Origin: Cristatella mucedo
Lineage: Eukaryota; Bryozoa; Phylactolaemata; Cristatellidae
DNA: 64,000 nt
Reading direction: 5' to 3'
NCBI GenBank assembly: GCA_009760855.2
Contig: WPIO01000041.1
Span: 327,501 to 391,500, forward strand
In this document: in pieces, positions 1 to 11,754 of the stretch
Layout: every line of letters begins with the position of its first letter
How positions within the stretch are numbered: the first letter of the stretch is position 1
Made by a program: the position numbers and the translations under genes
Notes under the pieces: model-generated
What the model saw: the letters and a program-made list of their open reading frames with translations, nothing else
Databases searched by the model: none
Told to the model about the DNA's origin: nothing

Positions 1-330
1 ATCTAAGGCTCAACAGCTACTCGACCCTGCTGTGAGACTGGCATAGAGCATAATAAGGATTGACGTGCCATTGGCTAACCTCTCACGATCTCTGCCCCAA
101 TTAAGTGCTATGTTCTGCAGTTGCTTGACAGACTCTCCCTTGGCAGCTGCCAGTGCCATTAACAGTAGAGCTTCCCTACCAGTGCCATTAACAGGAGAGC
201 TGCTGCTGCTGCTGCTGCTAACTCTGCTGCTGCTGCTGCTGCTGCTGACTCTGCTGCTGCTAAGGCGGCCGGCAACTGCACGCGTGCCGGTGCTGCTGCT
301 ATTGAGTGATAGACAGCTCATATAATATAT
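1..330. repeat. (CTG)n-rich sequence, window start
   Basis: Interrupted CTG runs at about 199-262 (blocks of 6, 7 and 4 units). Around 165-192 the phrase CCAGTGCCATTAACAG occurs twice as an imperfect direct repeat. Open frames here encode Leu or Ser runs and are products of the repeat. Confidence 0.6.
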
Positions 331-1110
331 AAAGGCAACCTTGTGCTTTTCCTATAGCTATGCGACACGGTAATAGAAAGGCGAGTGGCTGGTTAGATGA
401 GCAGACCCATGGTAACTTCTTGAGCCAGCAGATCATTGACAAGCAGCATTTCACCGACCATCAGAAATCCATCTTGTTCATTGCCAGCTAGTGCAATGGT
501 GGTCATCATCCAAATTTGATGGGACACCACTATTGCAAGAGCTCTCCTTATCTTGCGCCTTCGTGTAGCCTGTTTTCACTTTTTCGTAACTGCAGGATTG
601 TGACTTTTGGGGTTCTACTTAAGCGGTCGAATATCCATTGTACCACTTGACCACTGCTAGACCAAACACGCACACATGCACGCACGAGTGTACTTTCGCA
701 CACAAGCACGTACGCTTATGCATGCGTTTGCTCTTGCACTCGTGCGTTGCACATTCACACGCACGCATATTCTTCTAGCCTATGACGTCCCGGCTTTCCA
801 AATGCTGACAGCTGAGATTGTCTGCTCGTCGATTAGCACTGTTCGCAACTAGATGGACCGAGACGCCCCATGAATCACAGCACCCCACGGTTTTACTGAG
901 ACCCCAAGAGGCTCCAAACAGGCATAAAAAAGCAGCGGATAGGCACCATACTTCGTGGTGCTTTTGCTTCGTGAGTGAATAGAGGAAAGCAAAGAATAGC
1001 GATCACAGCAGGTGCATTGGGACTTGAATATTCCACTCTTCAGGTGGTTCAGCCGAATAGTGCGACCATGCGACTTAAGCAAATCAAAGAACTAAGAAAC
1101 GAGTTTTTGT
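330..1110. other. No recognisable feature
   Basis: Mixed-composition sequence. A CA/CG-rich alternating stretch (ACACGCACACATGCACGCACG type) lies at 665-770. Nothing resembling a gene or known repeat. Confidence 0.4.
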
Positions 1111-1260
1111 AATAATAATAATAATACTATTGTTATTATTATTATTATTATTAATGCACTTGATAAAGCGCCCTCAGAGAACTCAGTCTGTTTCTAGGTG
1201 TTTTACATTTGCTGCAAAGGGAAATTAACTCGGGAGCTTTAAAAAGTCGTGAGCGTCCGA
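1111..1260 (-). mobile_element. LINE 3' end, tail type 1 (CR1/L2 group)
   Basis: In minus orientation it has the CGCTTTATCAAGTGCATTA tail and an (ATT)n end at 1111-1153, preceded by the hairpin around GTTCTCTGAGGG. The same tail recurs at least ten times in the window. Only the terminal 100-150 bp can be recognised. Confidence 0.65.
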
Positions 1261-1660
1261 GGTCCTTAGGTAGCCGATGTCACTGCTATACGGAATATTG
1301 GTGCACTGTTCTTAAGTGACTTTCACTAGATTGCTAGATCAGCTCCTCAGGCAAGTCTACCCAATTTCAGTGCCGTAAAAATGTTATGCATTTGGCTCTT
1401 CTTAGATGCCGACAGATGAACACCCGATGAGCTTATTCATTCATTGTGATATCCCACTTACACCTCTGTAGCTCGCTACATTTAGGTCTTCCTGACATCA
1501 GGATGCACAGAGTTCGAGCAGAACTCTTCCTCTAGGCTTGCCTGTCACGGACGTCTCAGCCGTCTCGTGCTGCATCACTTCTCTCCGATCTGCACTGGCT
1601 TCATCAAGCAGCCTAGTCATCGAGCAGCATCACACGTTCTGCCGCTCATTGTGTGGGTCC
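1260..1660. other. No recognisable feature
   Basis: Possibly more LINE debris (minus-strand pieces near 1240-1250 resemble the end of LINE ORF2), but nothing firm. Confidence 0.3.
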
Positions 1661-1667
1661 CTTATGT

Positions 1668-1835
<168 letters not shown>

Positions 1836-2694
1836 AAACGGAAGTTCTTCCTCATTAGCCTTGGCATCGTGGGTACCCACAACTCTTTTGACTCTAGTCA
1901 TTTAGCCATTAGGCTAACTAACCTTAACACCTCTAGAGACTAGCCGTTCAACTCATTTGCTCCCTAAGCCTGAGACTCACTCTCGACTGACGGCAAGACA
2001 TTGCCGGAATCGGCAGCATTTGGAGAGAACCTGAAAACGCATCCTTTTCTCACAGCATTTTCGGGCTCCTTGTGAATTGTTCTTTTGTACTTATGAGTAT
2101 TCCAATTCTGCATACTATCACTGACCAAGTGACATGCTTCCGTTTCGGCACAGATTAAGTGCTCAGACAGGGATTCGGTTCGCTCAGTGAGCAATAAGTT
2201 TTTTTTATTTTTATTGATTGATATGCGCCGGTGTATAGATGTATAGAGAGAAAGGAGCTTCAGCTGGCCTTGGCCTTCCTTCGTAACCGACTTGAAGGCA
2301 GATCACCAGCTGCTTGATCGACTAGCATCAGCCTCGGTGTGATTGGCTGCCTCGAGCACGGTCAAGGCGTAGACCCTCCTTGGCTTAATCCATCTATGCT
2401 CTGTAAGCTGGCGGTTGGGCTTTGGTGGTGATTCTTTGCCAGATTCAGCTGGCAGCCCTTTGCATCTGCCTGCCGCTGGCGACACAGCAGGAGATTACTC
2501 CAATTTACACAATATTGACAGGATCTTGCCGGTTGGTCGGAGTCTCGTAGACTTTGAACTTTGAGCCTTACTCTCCATGCTTAAGCATGCCCGGGCGGCC
2601 AGCACGTGGCCAGTTTGCAGGTAGTCACCACTTATTGGCAGATAGTGGAGTCGGCCAGGCTGCAGGGCACCTGCCACTGCACTCGCACACACTC
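1836..2694. other. No recognisable feature
   Basis: A short T-rich patch at 2198-2215; otherwise moderate-complexity DNA. Short ORFs only. Confidence 0.4.
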
Positions 2695-2755
2695 TGCCTA
2701 TCTATCTATCTATCCGTCCGTCTGTCTGTCTGCCTGTCTACCTATCTATATCTCT
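2695..2755. repeat. (CTAT)n / (CTGT)n microsatellite
   Basis: CTATCTAT, then CCGTCTGTCTGT, then CTATCTATAT units. Confidence 0.85.
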
Positions 2756-3200
2756 AGTAGTAATTTCGCTGCTGGAAGAAGTTTAGCAATTGCTCACGTG
2801 ACTTGCTGTTGGAGCAGCTGGCTCTGCGTGAACTATAACCTGAGTCACAAGAAGTGACAACTAGAGTAGCCCTGCCGTATATCTTGTAGCGACGATTCTG
2901 GCTGAGTTGTCGCAGTGGTCGCAGGCAGTTGCAACTGCTAAGCTGTCTCTGTCTGCCTTGCCCAGACAGGCTGCAGGCAGCCAAGGTTCTGACGATGGTG
3001 CTAGCCGTACTGCTCACTGCTAAGATTTGGCAATACATACTCATCTTTGTGGCGTGTCGAAGACTATAGATTGCCACAGGATTGACACTGACTCCTTCCA
3101 TCACTCTGCAGCCACTTGCATCCCTCTGTGCCTCTGCGGAGCAGGCGTTTCGCCTACAGAATAGCTCAGCAAGGCTTACGGTGAGATAAAGATGCAACGT
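2756..3200. other. No recognisable feature (147-codon open frame on minus strand)
   Basis: The minus frame 3197-2754 is open but Ser/Arg-rich with no family resemblance and runs into the adjacent microsatellites. I do not call it a gene. Confidence 0.3.
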
Positions 3201-3530
3201 TTAGAGAGACAGTGAGAGAGGCAGAGACAGAGACAAAGACAGGGAGAAAGAGAAAGGCTGAGAGAAATGGAGAGACAGAGACAGAGACAGACAGACATAA
3301 AGAGAAAGAGACAGAGACAGAGTCTGAGACAGATAAAGAGACAGAGACAGATTCTGAGACAGAGACAGAGACAGAGTCTGAGACAGAGTCGGAGACAGAA
3401 ACAGAGACAGACATAAAGAGACAGAAGAGTAGATAAAATGAGTGTAGAGTGAGAGCGAATTAGAATAAGATTGAGAGACATTCAGACAGAGTAAGAGTGA
3501 AAGAGCAAGAGAGAAAGAGAGAGAGAGAGG
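3200..3530. repeat. Long (GA)/(GACA) purine-rich microsatellite
   Basis: Degenerate GAGACAGA units over about 330 bp. It borders the truncated end of the LINE that follows. Confidence 0.9.
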
Positions 3531-3534
3531 CATC

Positions 3535-4775
3535 GTGTGAGCCCTTTATTTATGGGAAACCTCAGAGTTCGGTCTCTTGCCCCATTCTTTTCACTACTTG
3601 CAATCGCCCTCTCTCCGATGTTATCGCCAAGAACGATCTTGGATTTCATATCTACGCCGATTACATAAAGCTCTACCTATCCTTTGACTATGCCAAACGT
3701 TGCTCCATATCTGACTCAGTTCCCTTGCAGCTTGCATCGCAGATTATCGTAATCGGATCGCCAAGCTTATCCTTAAGATTGGTTCATCTAGCAAAACGCC
3801 AGTGATATCTGCCCGTAATCTGGGTACGCTATCTCGAAGCGGCTTATCACTGGATGAACACATTTCCTCCACTGTCAAGTAAGCCCACTGTCAGCTAGGA
3901 ATATCGTCAAAACCAAGACATGCTTGACAATTTTACCACAGCCAGATTAGTTGAAGCTCGCCTTTGACCTCAGAGACACCCAGACATCTGCAATTTTCCT
4001 TATTCGGGACTGTCTGCCTGCGGCCTCAATCGCCTGTGCTACTGGTCCGAAACCCAGCAGCTCGTCTGGTCTGTCGTCATCGACATCGAGCTCCACATCG
4101 CGGCATCCACTTCTGACTAAGCTTCGTTGGTTCCACATCCAATCGCGTCCAATCGACTTTAGGATCCTAATCTCTGGCTTTCACAGGCCTCGCTTCATTC
4201 ACCAACAATAGCCTACCTAGCCGACGGCCTGCTCCTCGCCCCTCCAGTGGGCTCTCTCTCTCTAACTGCAACACTCCTTGGTGTACAGCTGTTTTGTGCT
4301 CCTAGCCTTAGATTGAAATCTTTGCTTGGTGGTGATCCGGCACTCAGTTCGCGTGTTCGTCATCGAAAGTCTGGAACTCGCTCTCTGTTTCGAAATTCTC
4401 TTTTGCATTCTTTTTTTTTAGTTTCAATGAAAGAGACATCTGTTCTGCTCAGCTTTCATAGCAACCGTTTCGCGATGTGGATGCCTACGTTCAGTGCACT
4501 CGTTCTGTTGTTCCTGAATGCTTTGCATGCATTCTAACATGTGCATGATTCAGTGCATGCTACTAATCAGTGATCCAACTAGCCAGTTACTATGAGTATC
4601 TCCTCGTGCGATCTTGTATGCTGGCCGAAGCATAATGGTTGTGTGCTTTTGCATGCTTGTTAAAGTATAATACAGGGCATGTCATTAAACCTTGGTTATT
4701 GATCCTCTTGCAGCAAGTCATAAAGTGCCTGAATACAGATTTAGTTCTCTTGGGGTGCCATACAAAAAACCTATA
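3535..4775 (+). mobile_element. 5'-truncated LINE (CR1/L2 group), tail type 2, with reverse-transcriptase remnant
   Basis: Begins in the RT palm: a decayed GxPQxSVxxPILF block (about 3564-3590), then DLGFHIYAD at 3639-3663, the position of the YADD catalytic box (the last Asp is replaced by Tyr). Further on, LRWFHIQSR (about 4120-4146) matches the LHWLPVxxR motif and a WNSLP-like block follows at about 4370. The 3' UTR ends in the hairpin GTGCCTGAATACAGATT...GGGGTGCC at 4698-4742. Frameshifts and stops are present throughout, so it is an old, dead copy. Confidence 0.75.
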
Positions 4776-7020
4776 ATACATCCTGTACGAACGTGTTGGC
4801 CCCCTAGGTGGGTAGTAAGTAATATTTTCTAATTCCTCCTGCCTCGAAGTATAGACCATGGCCATTATTCGCTTAAAACTTTGCTTATGCGACCAGGACA
4901 GCGATGAACTTGAAACTATCTCATTTCCGGCTAGAAAACTTAAGAGACAAGCACGCGAATCAAAACTTATAGGTATCTGCTCTGAAGACATACAAAAAAT
5001 ATCGCTCAAAAGTGTTAAGAAATTATTAGATGCTCTAGATTTGCGACTATACTTTCAATCGCTTTCTTTAGCAAGCCCTAAAACATAGCTTCATGTTATG
5101 CTTCCGTTATACTGTCCTTGGGTGCAATAGTATAAGTCCAGTGTATTCTGGCGGATGAGCTCACTCACCGTGAGTTCCTCTGAGTAAGCTACCGTGTTCT
5201 TCTTGAACTAGTCGAACATCATGGATACTGACAATGAGGGACATTCTGTACTCCCAGTTTGGCATTATTCTTTATGAGCGCCCCAATCAGAGGGTCCGAG
5301 TATTCAGCCTCGTGATTGCCCGGAAAGATGTGAAACATTGTAACGAAACAGTTTCAGTCCAGTTAAGCTTCTTGGCGAAGGTCTCGCACTCTGCTTTTCT
5401 TTATCTGCGTTCAGATAAAAATACCTGCTTTGACCTTTGACAGCTATTGAAAGACATGCTGGAGGTGCTTGAAAACTTCTGACTCACTGTTTAGAGCCAT
5501 TCAAAATTGCATGCGGGAGGCCGAACAAGATGCACAGCAGTCATGTCAGCACCTTCAGAAGGTTCTACCAGCAGCTCATACTTGACTTTGCTCTTTCCTA
5601 CAGAGAGCACGGTCCGCTGGGTTCAGTCCCTTCTAAAATGTTCTTTTAAGCAGCTGCACTGTTACACTTCTATTGATACAGGTATATAGTGTTACGTCCA
5701 CCTAGACCTCACTAGCTCGGGTAGTCGGGCAACGCGTACTAGATGTACAAACTCGACGTCCACACCGCTCCTAACATCAAAACTTCAGGATTTCAAAATA
5801 CTCTTGCCCTGACCACATGTAAAAAAGTTATGGAACCAATAGCTATGCTCTATTTAGTCGAAGCATGAAGAATTAGGAAAACACATTCCACTCACCAGGA
5901 CAACAAATAGTAATCTGCAACCAAGTGTTATTATTAACTTGAACCAGTACACGGATTTTGTGTTCGTAATTGCCTCCCATGGTGCAGGTATGGTGTCCCG
6001 TAGATGTCATGCGATTACATTCGAGCGGACTATCACTCCCTAACTACATTACGGTTAGGTCTGTAGTGGCCTGAAGCCGAATGCAGACACTGAAGGCGTG
6101 ATGTGAATCTATTACCTCTTTCTGTGGTTGTGATTGTGCTACAAGTTTGTCTCACTTTGCCATCAGATCCACCCCTGTGTCTGTTGAGCCAAACAGCCTA
6201 ATTTGCAATGTGACACTATCAGTGCCCAATGGACTCTATACAATGTATGACAAGAAAGAGGTGATCGTTATCTCCGTTCTCTCCAATTGAAACTTATGGC
6301 GGCGGACTCAGAATATTTATGGGTGCCTTAAAGTCTGAGCAGATTGACCTGCGAGTCAGCTTTGCTGGGGCCAGGTTTTAGCTATCTAGCAGCAAGGCTA
6401 GTCAATGTACAGTCGGTTTTTTGGGCCAACTCTGCAGCGGAGACAAACCGACCATCGACAGACATCGGTTAGATTTCTATAGTGTGTATGGGCCTCTGCT
6501 CACTGTATCTACGATCCTCCCCTAGATCAGCACGCACGAGGTGCAGGCAAGCGTGCACCGACGCCGACTAGGCGGCTAGCAGCTTGCGATGTTGGAGCTC
6601 TCGGTTTCCGTCTCATCGCAGCTACTGTGATGAGGCAGCACACACAACAGAGTGGTCCATGTGCTGCAGCACAGGACAGCTATCGATCCCCTTCTTTCTA
6701 CAACTAAACTCTCTGCTCAATGGCCCTGCTCGCTTCCTCGTCGTTTATCTAGCTCCTCGTCTCCCCAGCCCCTCTAAATTATTGGCATAAGCCTGCCTGG
6801 TGAGGATGTACAGCTTTATAGGGAAGTCCTGTTGCCTGCCGTAATAAACAGGCATCGCCGGCGATCTCTGCCAGGAGCCAGCCAGAGACAGCTATCGATA
6901 GAAACAATTAAAGACTGTCATCGGCATGTAGGTTTTGGAGAAACCAGCAAGCCATTAGCCTTTTCCCTCACTTCACGGGGACCAGTGTGGCACTTCATTT
7001 AACCGTTTACCTCTACCCTC
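4776..7020. other. No recognisable feature
   Basis: About 2.2 kb of unique-looking, moderately AT-rich sequence. A 76-codon frame at 4858-5088 (Lys/Leu-rich, DQDSDELETISFPARKLKRQ) is the only non-repetitive ORF. It starts about 80 bp after the LINE end; no family was recognised. Confidence 0.35.
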
Positions 7021-7062
7021 CTCCTCTTCTCTCTCCGTCTGTCTCACTCTGCTCCTCCACCC

Positions 7063-7125
<63 letters not shown>

Positions 7126-7201
7126 TATCCTTTCTTCTCTTCCGTCCCCTACCCCATCTCTCACTCTCTCTTACTCTCTCTCTCTCTCTCTCACTCTCTC
7201 T

Positions 7202-7251
<50 letters not shown>

Positions 7252-7320
7252 CACTCTGTCTCCCTCTCCCTCTCTCTCTCTTTCTCTCCCTCTCCCTCTC
7301 CCTCTCTCCTAGCCACCTCC
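7021..7320. repeat. (CT)n microsatellite
   Basis: Long CT runs (7070-7122, 7155-7250) with TCTCCC and TCTTAC interruptions, continuing as C/T-rich sequence to about 7480. Confidence 0.95.
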
Positions 7321-7480
7321 TCTTCTATCGTATCTCCTCTCCTCTCCCCCATCTCCCTCTCCTCTCCTCCTATCGTATCTCCTCTCCTCTTTGTATCGCT
7401 CTTTCCTCCCTCTCCTCCCCTTCCTCCTCCTAATCACTCCACTTCCCGTCCACCACCCCTTTCTCCAAGCATCTCCATCT

Positions 7481-8285
7481 CGAACCGTCTCTACTTTTAC
7501 AAGAAACTGAGGCGGCCATATGCCGGTCTGGTTGTGGCAGACCAAGCTGTTGGCGTTCTGCTAATGCGATTATTGGGTTATGACCACTAATCGTCAGCGG
7601 TTAGCTGACAAGATTGTCAGATGACCAATAATCGATGCATTTTAGTTCTCGTTCCAGAATGCTGGGGGCGGCACCAGTTAGAGCAGCCAGCAAGCCAGCC
7701 TGATTGGGCTCAGACCCTTTGTCTAGTTTAGCTTGGCTCGTCAGTGCTGATTCTAGCATGCATGCCAGAGTCACCGAAGTCGTGCAGACGAGTGCGTCAT
7801 ATCCATTTCTGTTGAGTTCCAGTGAGCCTGGCCTAGCATGGCAGTGGGTCCCTGAGGCAACCCTCACCACCACCACGCCCCCTATCTAAATGGCGTCCAA
7901 AGATGTGTATCCTCTACCAGGTCTTTACTTTGTTTTCGCAACCGCCGCCTGCAGGACTCTGCATCTTCTTCGAACGCCTTGTGAAGCACAGGTCAGGGCA
8001 GCAAGTTGAGCACCTTCATCGGCCCACCCACCTGCCTCGTACACTCCCGTTCGGAGAAAGGTCAGGATTTAGCTCCATCCATGGTGGCAATATTCTCACC
8101 CGCAAGGAACTGGGCTGAGTAAGAAAGGTAGGATTGGATGGGTCTCGGGCATGCAATGCACGCGTGTGTACAGCCATCACTAAGCTGAACACTCAGCTGA
8201 GAGCTCATAGGAGCCGATCGCGGTGGCCCTGGGACCTGAGCTCTCCAGTCGTCCTTGCCCAAGCAGTTTAAAGCTTATATACCCG
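7481..8285. other. No recognisable feature
   Basis: Mixed composition; open frames of 60-90 codons with no family resemblance. Confidence 0.35.
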
Positions 8286-8289
8286 TGAT

Positions 8290-8490
8290 AATATAATACA
8301 AATATAAAATAATTTATTTCATACGTATAGCCAGCCGCACAACAGAACTTCATCTCTATTTCGGCGTTCCACACATGCCACGGGACTCGTGAGCCCGCGA
8401 CCTTGGTCATCGTATACATTGGTTTGCTTTTGACCTTGACCTTGTTCGGTGGGAACACCTTAACCACTGGGCTCAACCAGTGTGGCAGTA
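8290..8490 (-). mobile_element. SINE family A (tRNA-derived), diverged copy
   Basis: Minus orientation. A tRNA-like head GAGCCCAGTGGTTAAGG (box A) lies at about 8458-8476 and GGTCGCGGGCTCACGAG (box B region) at about 8385-8405. The spacer between the boxes is longer than in other copies. The tail is decayed and ends in A/T-rich sequence. Confidence 0.55.
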
Positions 8491-8549
8491 CAATGTCAAA
8501 ACCTCTATGTGAACTCGAACTCTTACTGCTAAGAGCGCTGTATCACCAT

Positions 8550-8773
8550 ATAATGCGTGCTGACTGTGCATGCTGCCACTAACCACATTTGCATGCTGAC
8601 CCTGTGCATGTCACCCCTAGCCATATTATTCATTTCGTTTGTTTTTTCAAGCATGATTTTACTTACCATTCAATTGCATTTCACTTTACAGCAAATGTAA
8701 AGCGCCTAGAGAGAGATTAAGTTCTCTGAGGGCGCTTTATCAAGTGAATTATTAATATTAATTATTATTATAA
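8550..8773 (+). mobile_element. LINE 3' end, tail type 1
   Basis: Typical 3' UTR phrases CTGACCCTGTGCATGTCACC and AAGCATGATTTTACTTACC, the hairpin AAAGCGCCTAGAGAGAGATT...GAGGGCGCTTT, TATCAAGTG and an ATT-rich end. Confidence 0.75.
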
Positions 8774-8859
8774 AGCCTCGAACACTCACTGCTTCACATC
8801 TGAATGTTTGTCTGTCTGCGTGTGTGAGCACTCAATCCCATCGTGTATGTGCAATAAAA

Positions 8860-9257
8860 GCAATAATAATAATAATAACACATTTCTAGTCTGACTTTAA
8901 GGAAACAGGCCAAATGCCACTAGGAAAATGGAGTTTTTAGCTGCTTTCTTTTAAAGGTCGTGAAGTCGGAGAACGTATTTATTTAAGTCTAGTAATGGGT
9001 TTCAGGCTCTGGGAGCACAGAAACTGAAGGCTCCATCAATGTCCTTCAAATGTTCATCAAATGATCTGAATAGAGCCATCAGTTGAAGACTCTATCAATG
9101 GATCTCCATTGATGGATCATATCATTGTCTCTAAAGGATTCAATGGTTAGAGGCACTCCAAAACGACTAGGGTCAGAAGAGCACTATGTGAAGCCCGATT
9201 AGGAACTAATCTCAATTGCCGGAGGAGCAAGAGAGAGAGAGAGAGAGAGGGAGAGAA

Positions 9258-9302
<45 letters not shown>

Positions 9303-9425
9303 AAGAAAGAGAGAGAGAGAGAGAGAGAGAGCAAAGGAGTGTAAAAGTGAGTGACAGGACTTTGAAGTTGATGTATTCCTTGATGGGGAGCCTGTTCAGG
9401 TTGGTTAGATATGGAGAAATTAAGT
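8860..9425 (-). mobile_element. LINE ORF2 C-terminal and 3' remnant, minus strand
   Basis: On the minus strand, 9040-9005 encodes DGAFSFCAPRAWN, matching the conserved DRAFSxxAPxLWNSLP block at the end of CR1/L2 ORF2. The end is an ATT/AAT repeat near 8862-8880. A (GA)n microsatellite (9228-9331) interrupts it. It may belong with the RT piece at 10180-10590. Confidence 0.5.
9228..9331. repeat. (GA)n microsatellite
   Basis: GA repeats with GAAA interruptions. Confidence 0.95.
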
Positions 9426-9568
9426 GCCGAGCTGGTTTGGCCTAGCGGTTAAGGTGCTCGCCCCGACCAAAGTCTGACTGAGGTCGCGGGCTCGAGCCCC
9501 GAGGCATATGTGAAGCGCCTGAATAGAGATTAAGTTCTCTTGCGGCGCTATATAAATAAAAAATAAAA
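9426..9568 (+). mobile_element. SINE family A (tRNA-derived), well preserved
   Basis: Begins GCCGAGCTGGTTTGGCC. Box A is TGGCCTAGCGGTTAAGG (9437-9453) and box B GGGCTCGAGCC (9488-9498). The tail GAAGCGCCTGAATAGAGATT...GCGGCGCTATATAAAT forms a nested hairpin, then an A-rich end. The tail matches LINE tail type 2. Confidence 0.85.
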
Positions 9569-9579
9569 GTGAAGTGGAG

Positions 9580-9970
9580 AACTTCGAGTGAACTTAAGTC
9601 TCGGCTCAAGGCCAATCTGCTCAGGTCAGCTTTCTACTCGCAACCCCCCCCCCCGTGAAATTGTCAGTTTGTTTTCCCGGCGTACTGTGTTTGTATCTTT
9701 GCATAATTCAGTGGCTGTTACTAGCATACTAACTGGTCATGCTAGCTCCTGGCCGCGATTGTCTTCTGTTAGCTTTAGCATACTGGCAGAGTGTGTATGC
9801 TTTAGGCATGCTTAGGCAGGTTTTGCTTATTTTCTTTTGTATGCTTGCTACCATGCACGTTATTGACCCGTGGTTATTGATTCTCTTGCACAGAGCTGTA
9901 AAGCACCTGGATGGTGATCAAGTTCGATTAGGGCACTTTACAAACTGCGTGCTATTGTCATTATTATAAT
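9580..9970 (+). mobile_element. LINE 3' end, tail type 2 (diverged)
   Basis: Shares GGTTATTGATTCTCTTGCA and AAAGCACCTGGATGGTGATC...GGGCACTTTAC with the 3' UTR of the LINE at 3535-4775. It has a run of 12 C at 9643-9654 and an ATT-type end at 9957-9968. Confidence 0.6.
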
Positions 9971-10179
9971 GAGGAATTTTTGACGTTCACACCTTGCATC
10001 CCTAGCTGCTGACTTTTGCAACATCGTCAGCATCTTGTTGCACATGCAGAACCTACAAGGAGAGATGATTTACCGAGGTCTGTAGAGTCTAAGACGAACT
10101 TGTCAGTGGTGCCCTCATCAAAGGACGACCAAGTTTTTGCTATGCTAACTGAGAGCAGGCACCCTTAACTGTGGAGTTG

Positions 10180-10590
10180 TTTTAAAACATAACAAGTCAT
10201 TTGGCAACTTTTCACCAAGTTTCCTTTCAGAGCCGGCTTGGTATATCCTGACTGAGCAGAGTGAGGGTGAGGCTTTCCAGTTTCTGACTGACTGCATATT
10301 TGACAATTACTGTCAAGCTGGTCACTCATTTGAGGCAGTTTGCTGCCACAATGTTCGAATGTCAATTATACCAGGTGTTAAGTACTTACGCTGGAAGTCA
10401 AGGGTGGATCAACGCACAGTGTCTCTGTGTGTCATCTGCATAGAAATGAAAGCCTAGATTGAATGCTTAGCGACGACATCTGTAAGAGGGAAACTACATT
10501 TTGAAAGAAGTGGGCCTGGAAAAGATTCGTGGGGCACCCCCATACTTCATGTGCACTACACTGCATGTGTACTATATCTCTGCAGTGTTT
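10180..10590 (-). mobile_element. LINE reverse-transcriptase fragment (CR1/L2 group), minus strand
   Basis: Minus strand encodes NLGFHFYADDTQRH around 10465-10420, an intact YADD catalytic box. About 90 nt before it is a decayed GxPxxxxxP block. The frame is broken. No 3' tail directly follows in this orientation. Confidence 0.7.
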
Positions 10591-11460
10591 CAACTAATAG
10601 ATTCTATATTTAAAGCGACGTATCTGTGAAACTGATAATTTGCCACAAAACTCATATACATGCCTTTCAGGACATGCTTGCATTACAAACCCTTCGGTTG
10701 CCATGGTGCTTGCCAATCCATGTCATGGCCCTTGTCCCTTCGAATTCCAGTAAACCTCCTGCATTGCATTTGACGTTTAGGTATCTGAGCTAAGCGCTTG
10801 CTAGTAGTGTGACAATGATCAAAATCCTTCAGCAGCAACGCAGAGGCAGCAGAAGCAGCATGCTAGCAGCAGCCCATAGGCATGGTGTGCGCAGCGTCAC
10901 CAGCGTGTGCACCTTACTCCTGTAGCCCAAGATGGCAGCAAGCGTACTTGAGAGACTGCGACTGGCAGCAATCATACTGCTGTTGCCTCGATTAATATCC
11001 CTATTCTATAGCATGCCAGCCGCCAAGCCACGGTGCATTCAAGTACTTAGCGCTTGTGAGCTGAGTGTCTACTGTGCATTACAGGAGCGGCATGGCAGTG
11101 CTTTGGATGTGTAAGAGCTTGCCTGCAGCCACAACTGAGACCGATAAGCTTAAAGAGATAAACCTCGGACGCAGGTGAGCCAGTCCAAACAGTAATCCAG
11201 CGTTTCACAATTGATGCAGCCTTTATCGCTTACAGCAACTGTCCCCCATTGTTATATCTCCACTGTGCATGCACACCAGACTTCCTTCAGGTCTGGCAGG
11301 CAGCAAAATACAGACCGTGCACCCTTGGTTCTCGCCCGAATTCTATGGCCGCTTCGAACCGTGTCGTGCGTATTCCCCCCCCCCCCGAAGCTCGAATGCT
11401 CGAAAAATTAGTGGCAAGAGAGAATTCGAGTAATCCACGGCTCAGCAGCAACGAAGCTCA
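10591..11460. other. No recognisable feature
   Basis: CAG-rich patches at 10835-10872 and a run of 12 C at 11375-11386. Short ORFs (60-100 codons) without family resemblance. Confidence 0.35.
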
Positions 11461-11466
11461 AACCTC

Positions 11467-11532
11467 AATTGCGTACAATTGCGTACAATTGCGTACTATT
11501 GCGTACTATTGCGCACCTTTGCGCACTATTGC
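11467..11532. repeat. 11-bp tandem repeat, about six units
   Basis: Unit ATTGCGTACAA, drifting to ATTGCGTACT and ATTGCGCACT. Confidence 0.9.
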
Positions 11533-11717
11533 CAGTAGTTCTTTTTCATTTCGTTAACATTCTTGCAACCCGAGAGTGAAGGTGCCCCGCGCCTCGCCCA
11601 TTTTCGGATGCACAAGCTCCTGCGATTGAGCTCGATGCCGGGTCGCTTCGAGAGGTGCATCTGCAACAGCAGTGCGGCTCTGCCTCACACTGCTGGGTTA
11701 ATGTGGCCTGGCAGGAA

Positions 11718-11754
11718 AGCTTGCGCTCGTTTCCGACGGAAACGAGCGCAAGCT
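11718..11754. repeat. Perfect 37-bp palindrome
   Basis: Arm AGCTTGCGCTCGTTTCCG (11718-11735), single central A at 11736, and the exact reverse complement at 11737-11754. No mismatch. Confidence 0.97.

Noticed and set aside
9437-9498. Possible genuine tRNA gene (boxes A and B present)
   Set aside because: The same head is attached to the same tail in at least four places, so it is a SINE; no acceptor-stem pairing typical of a functional tRNA was evident.
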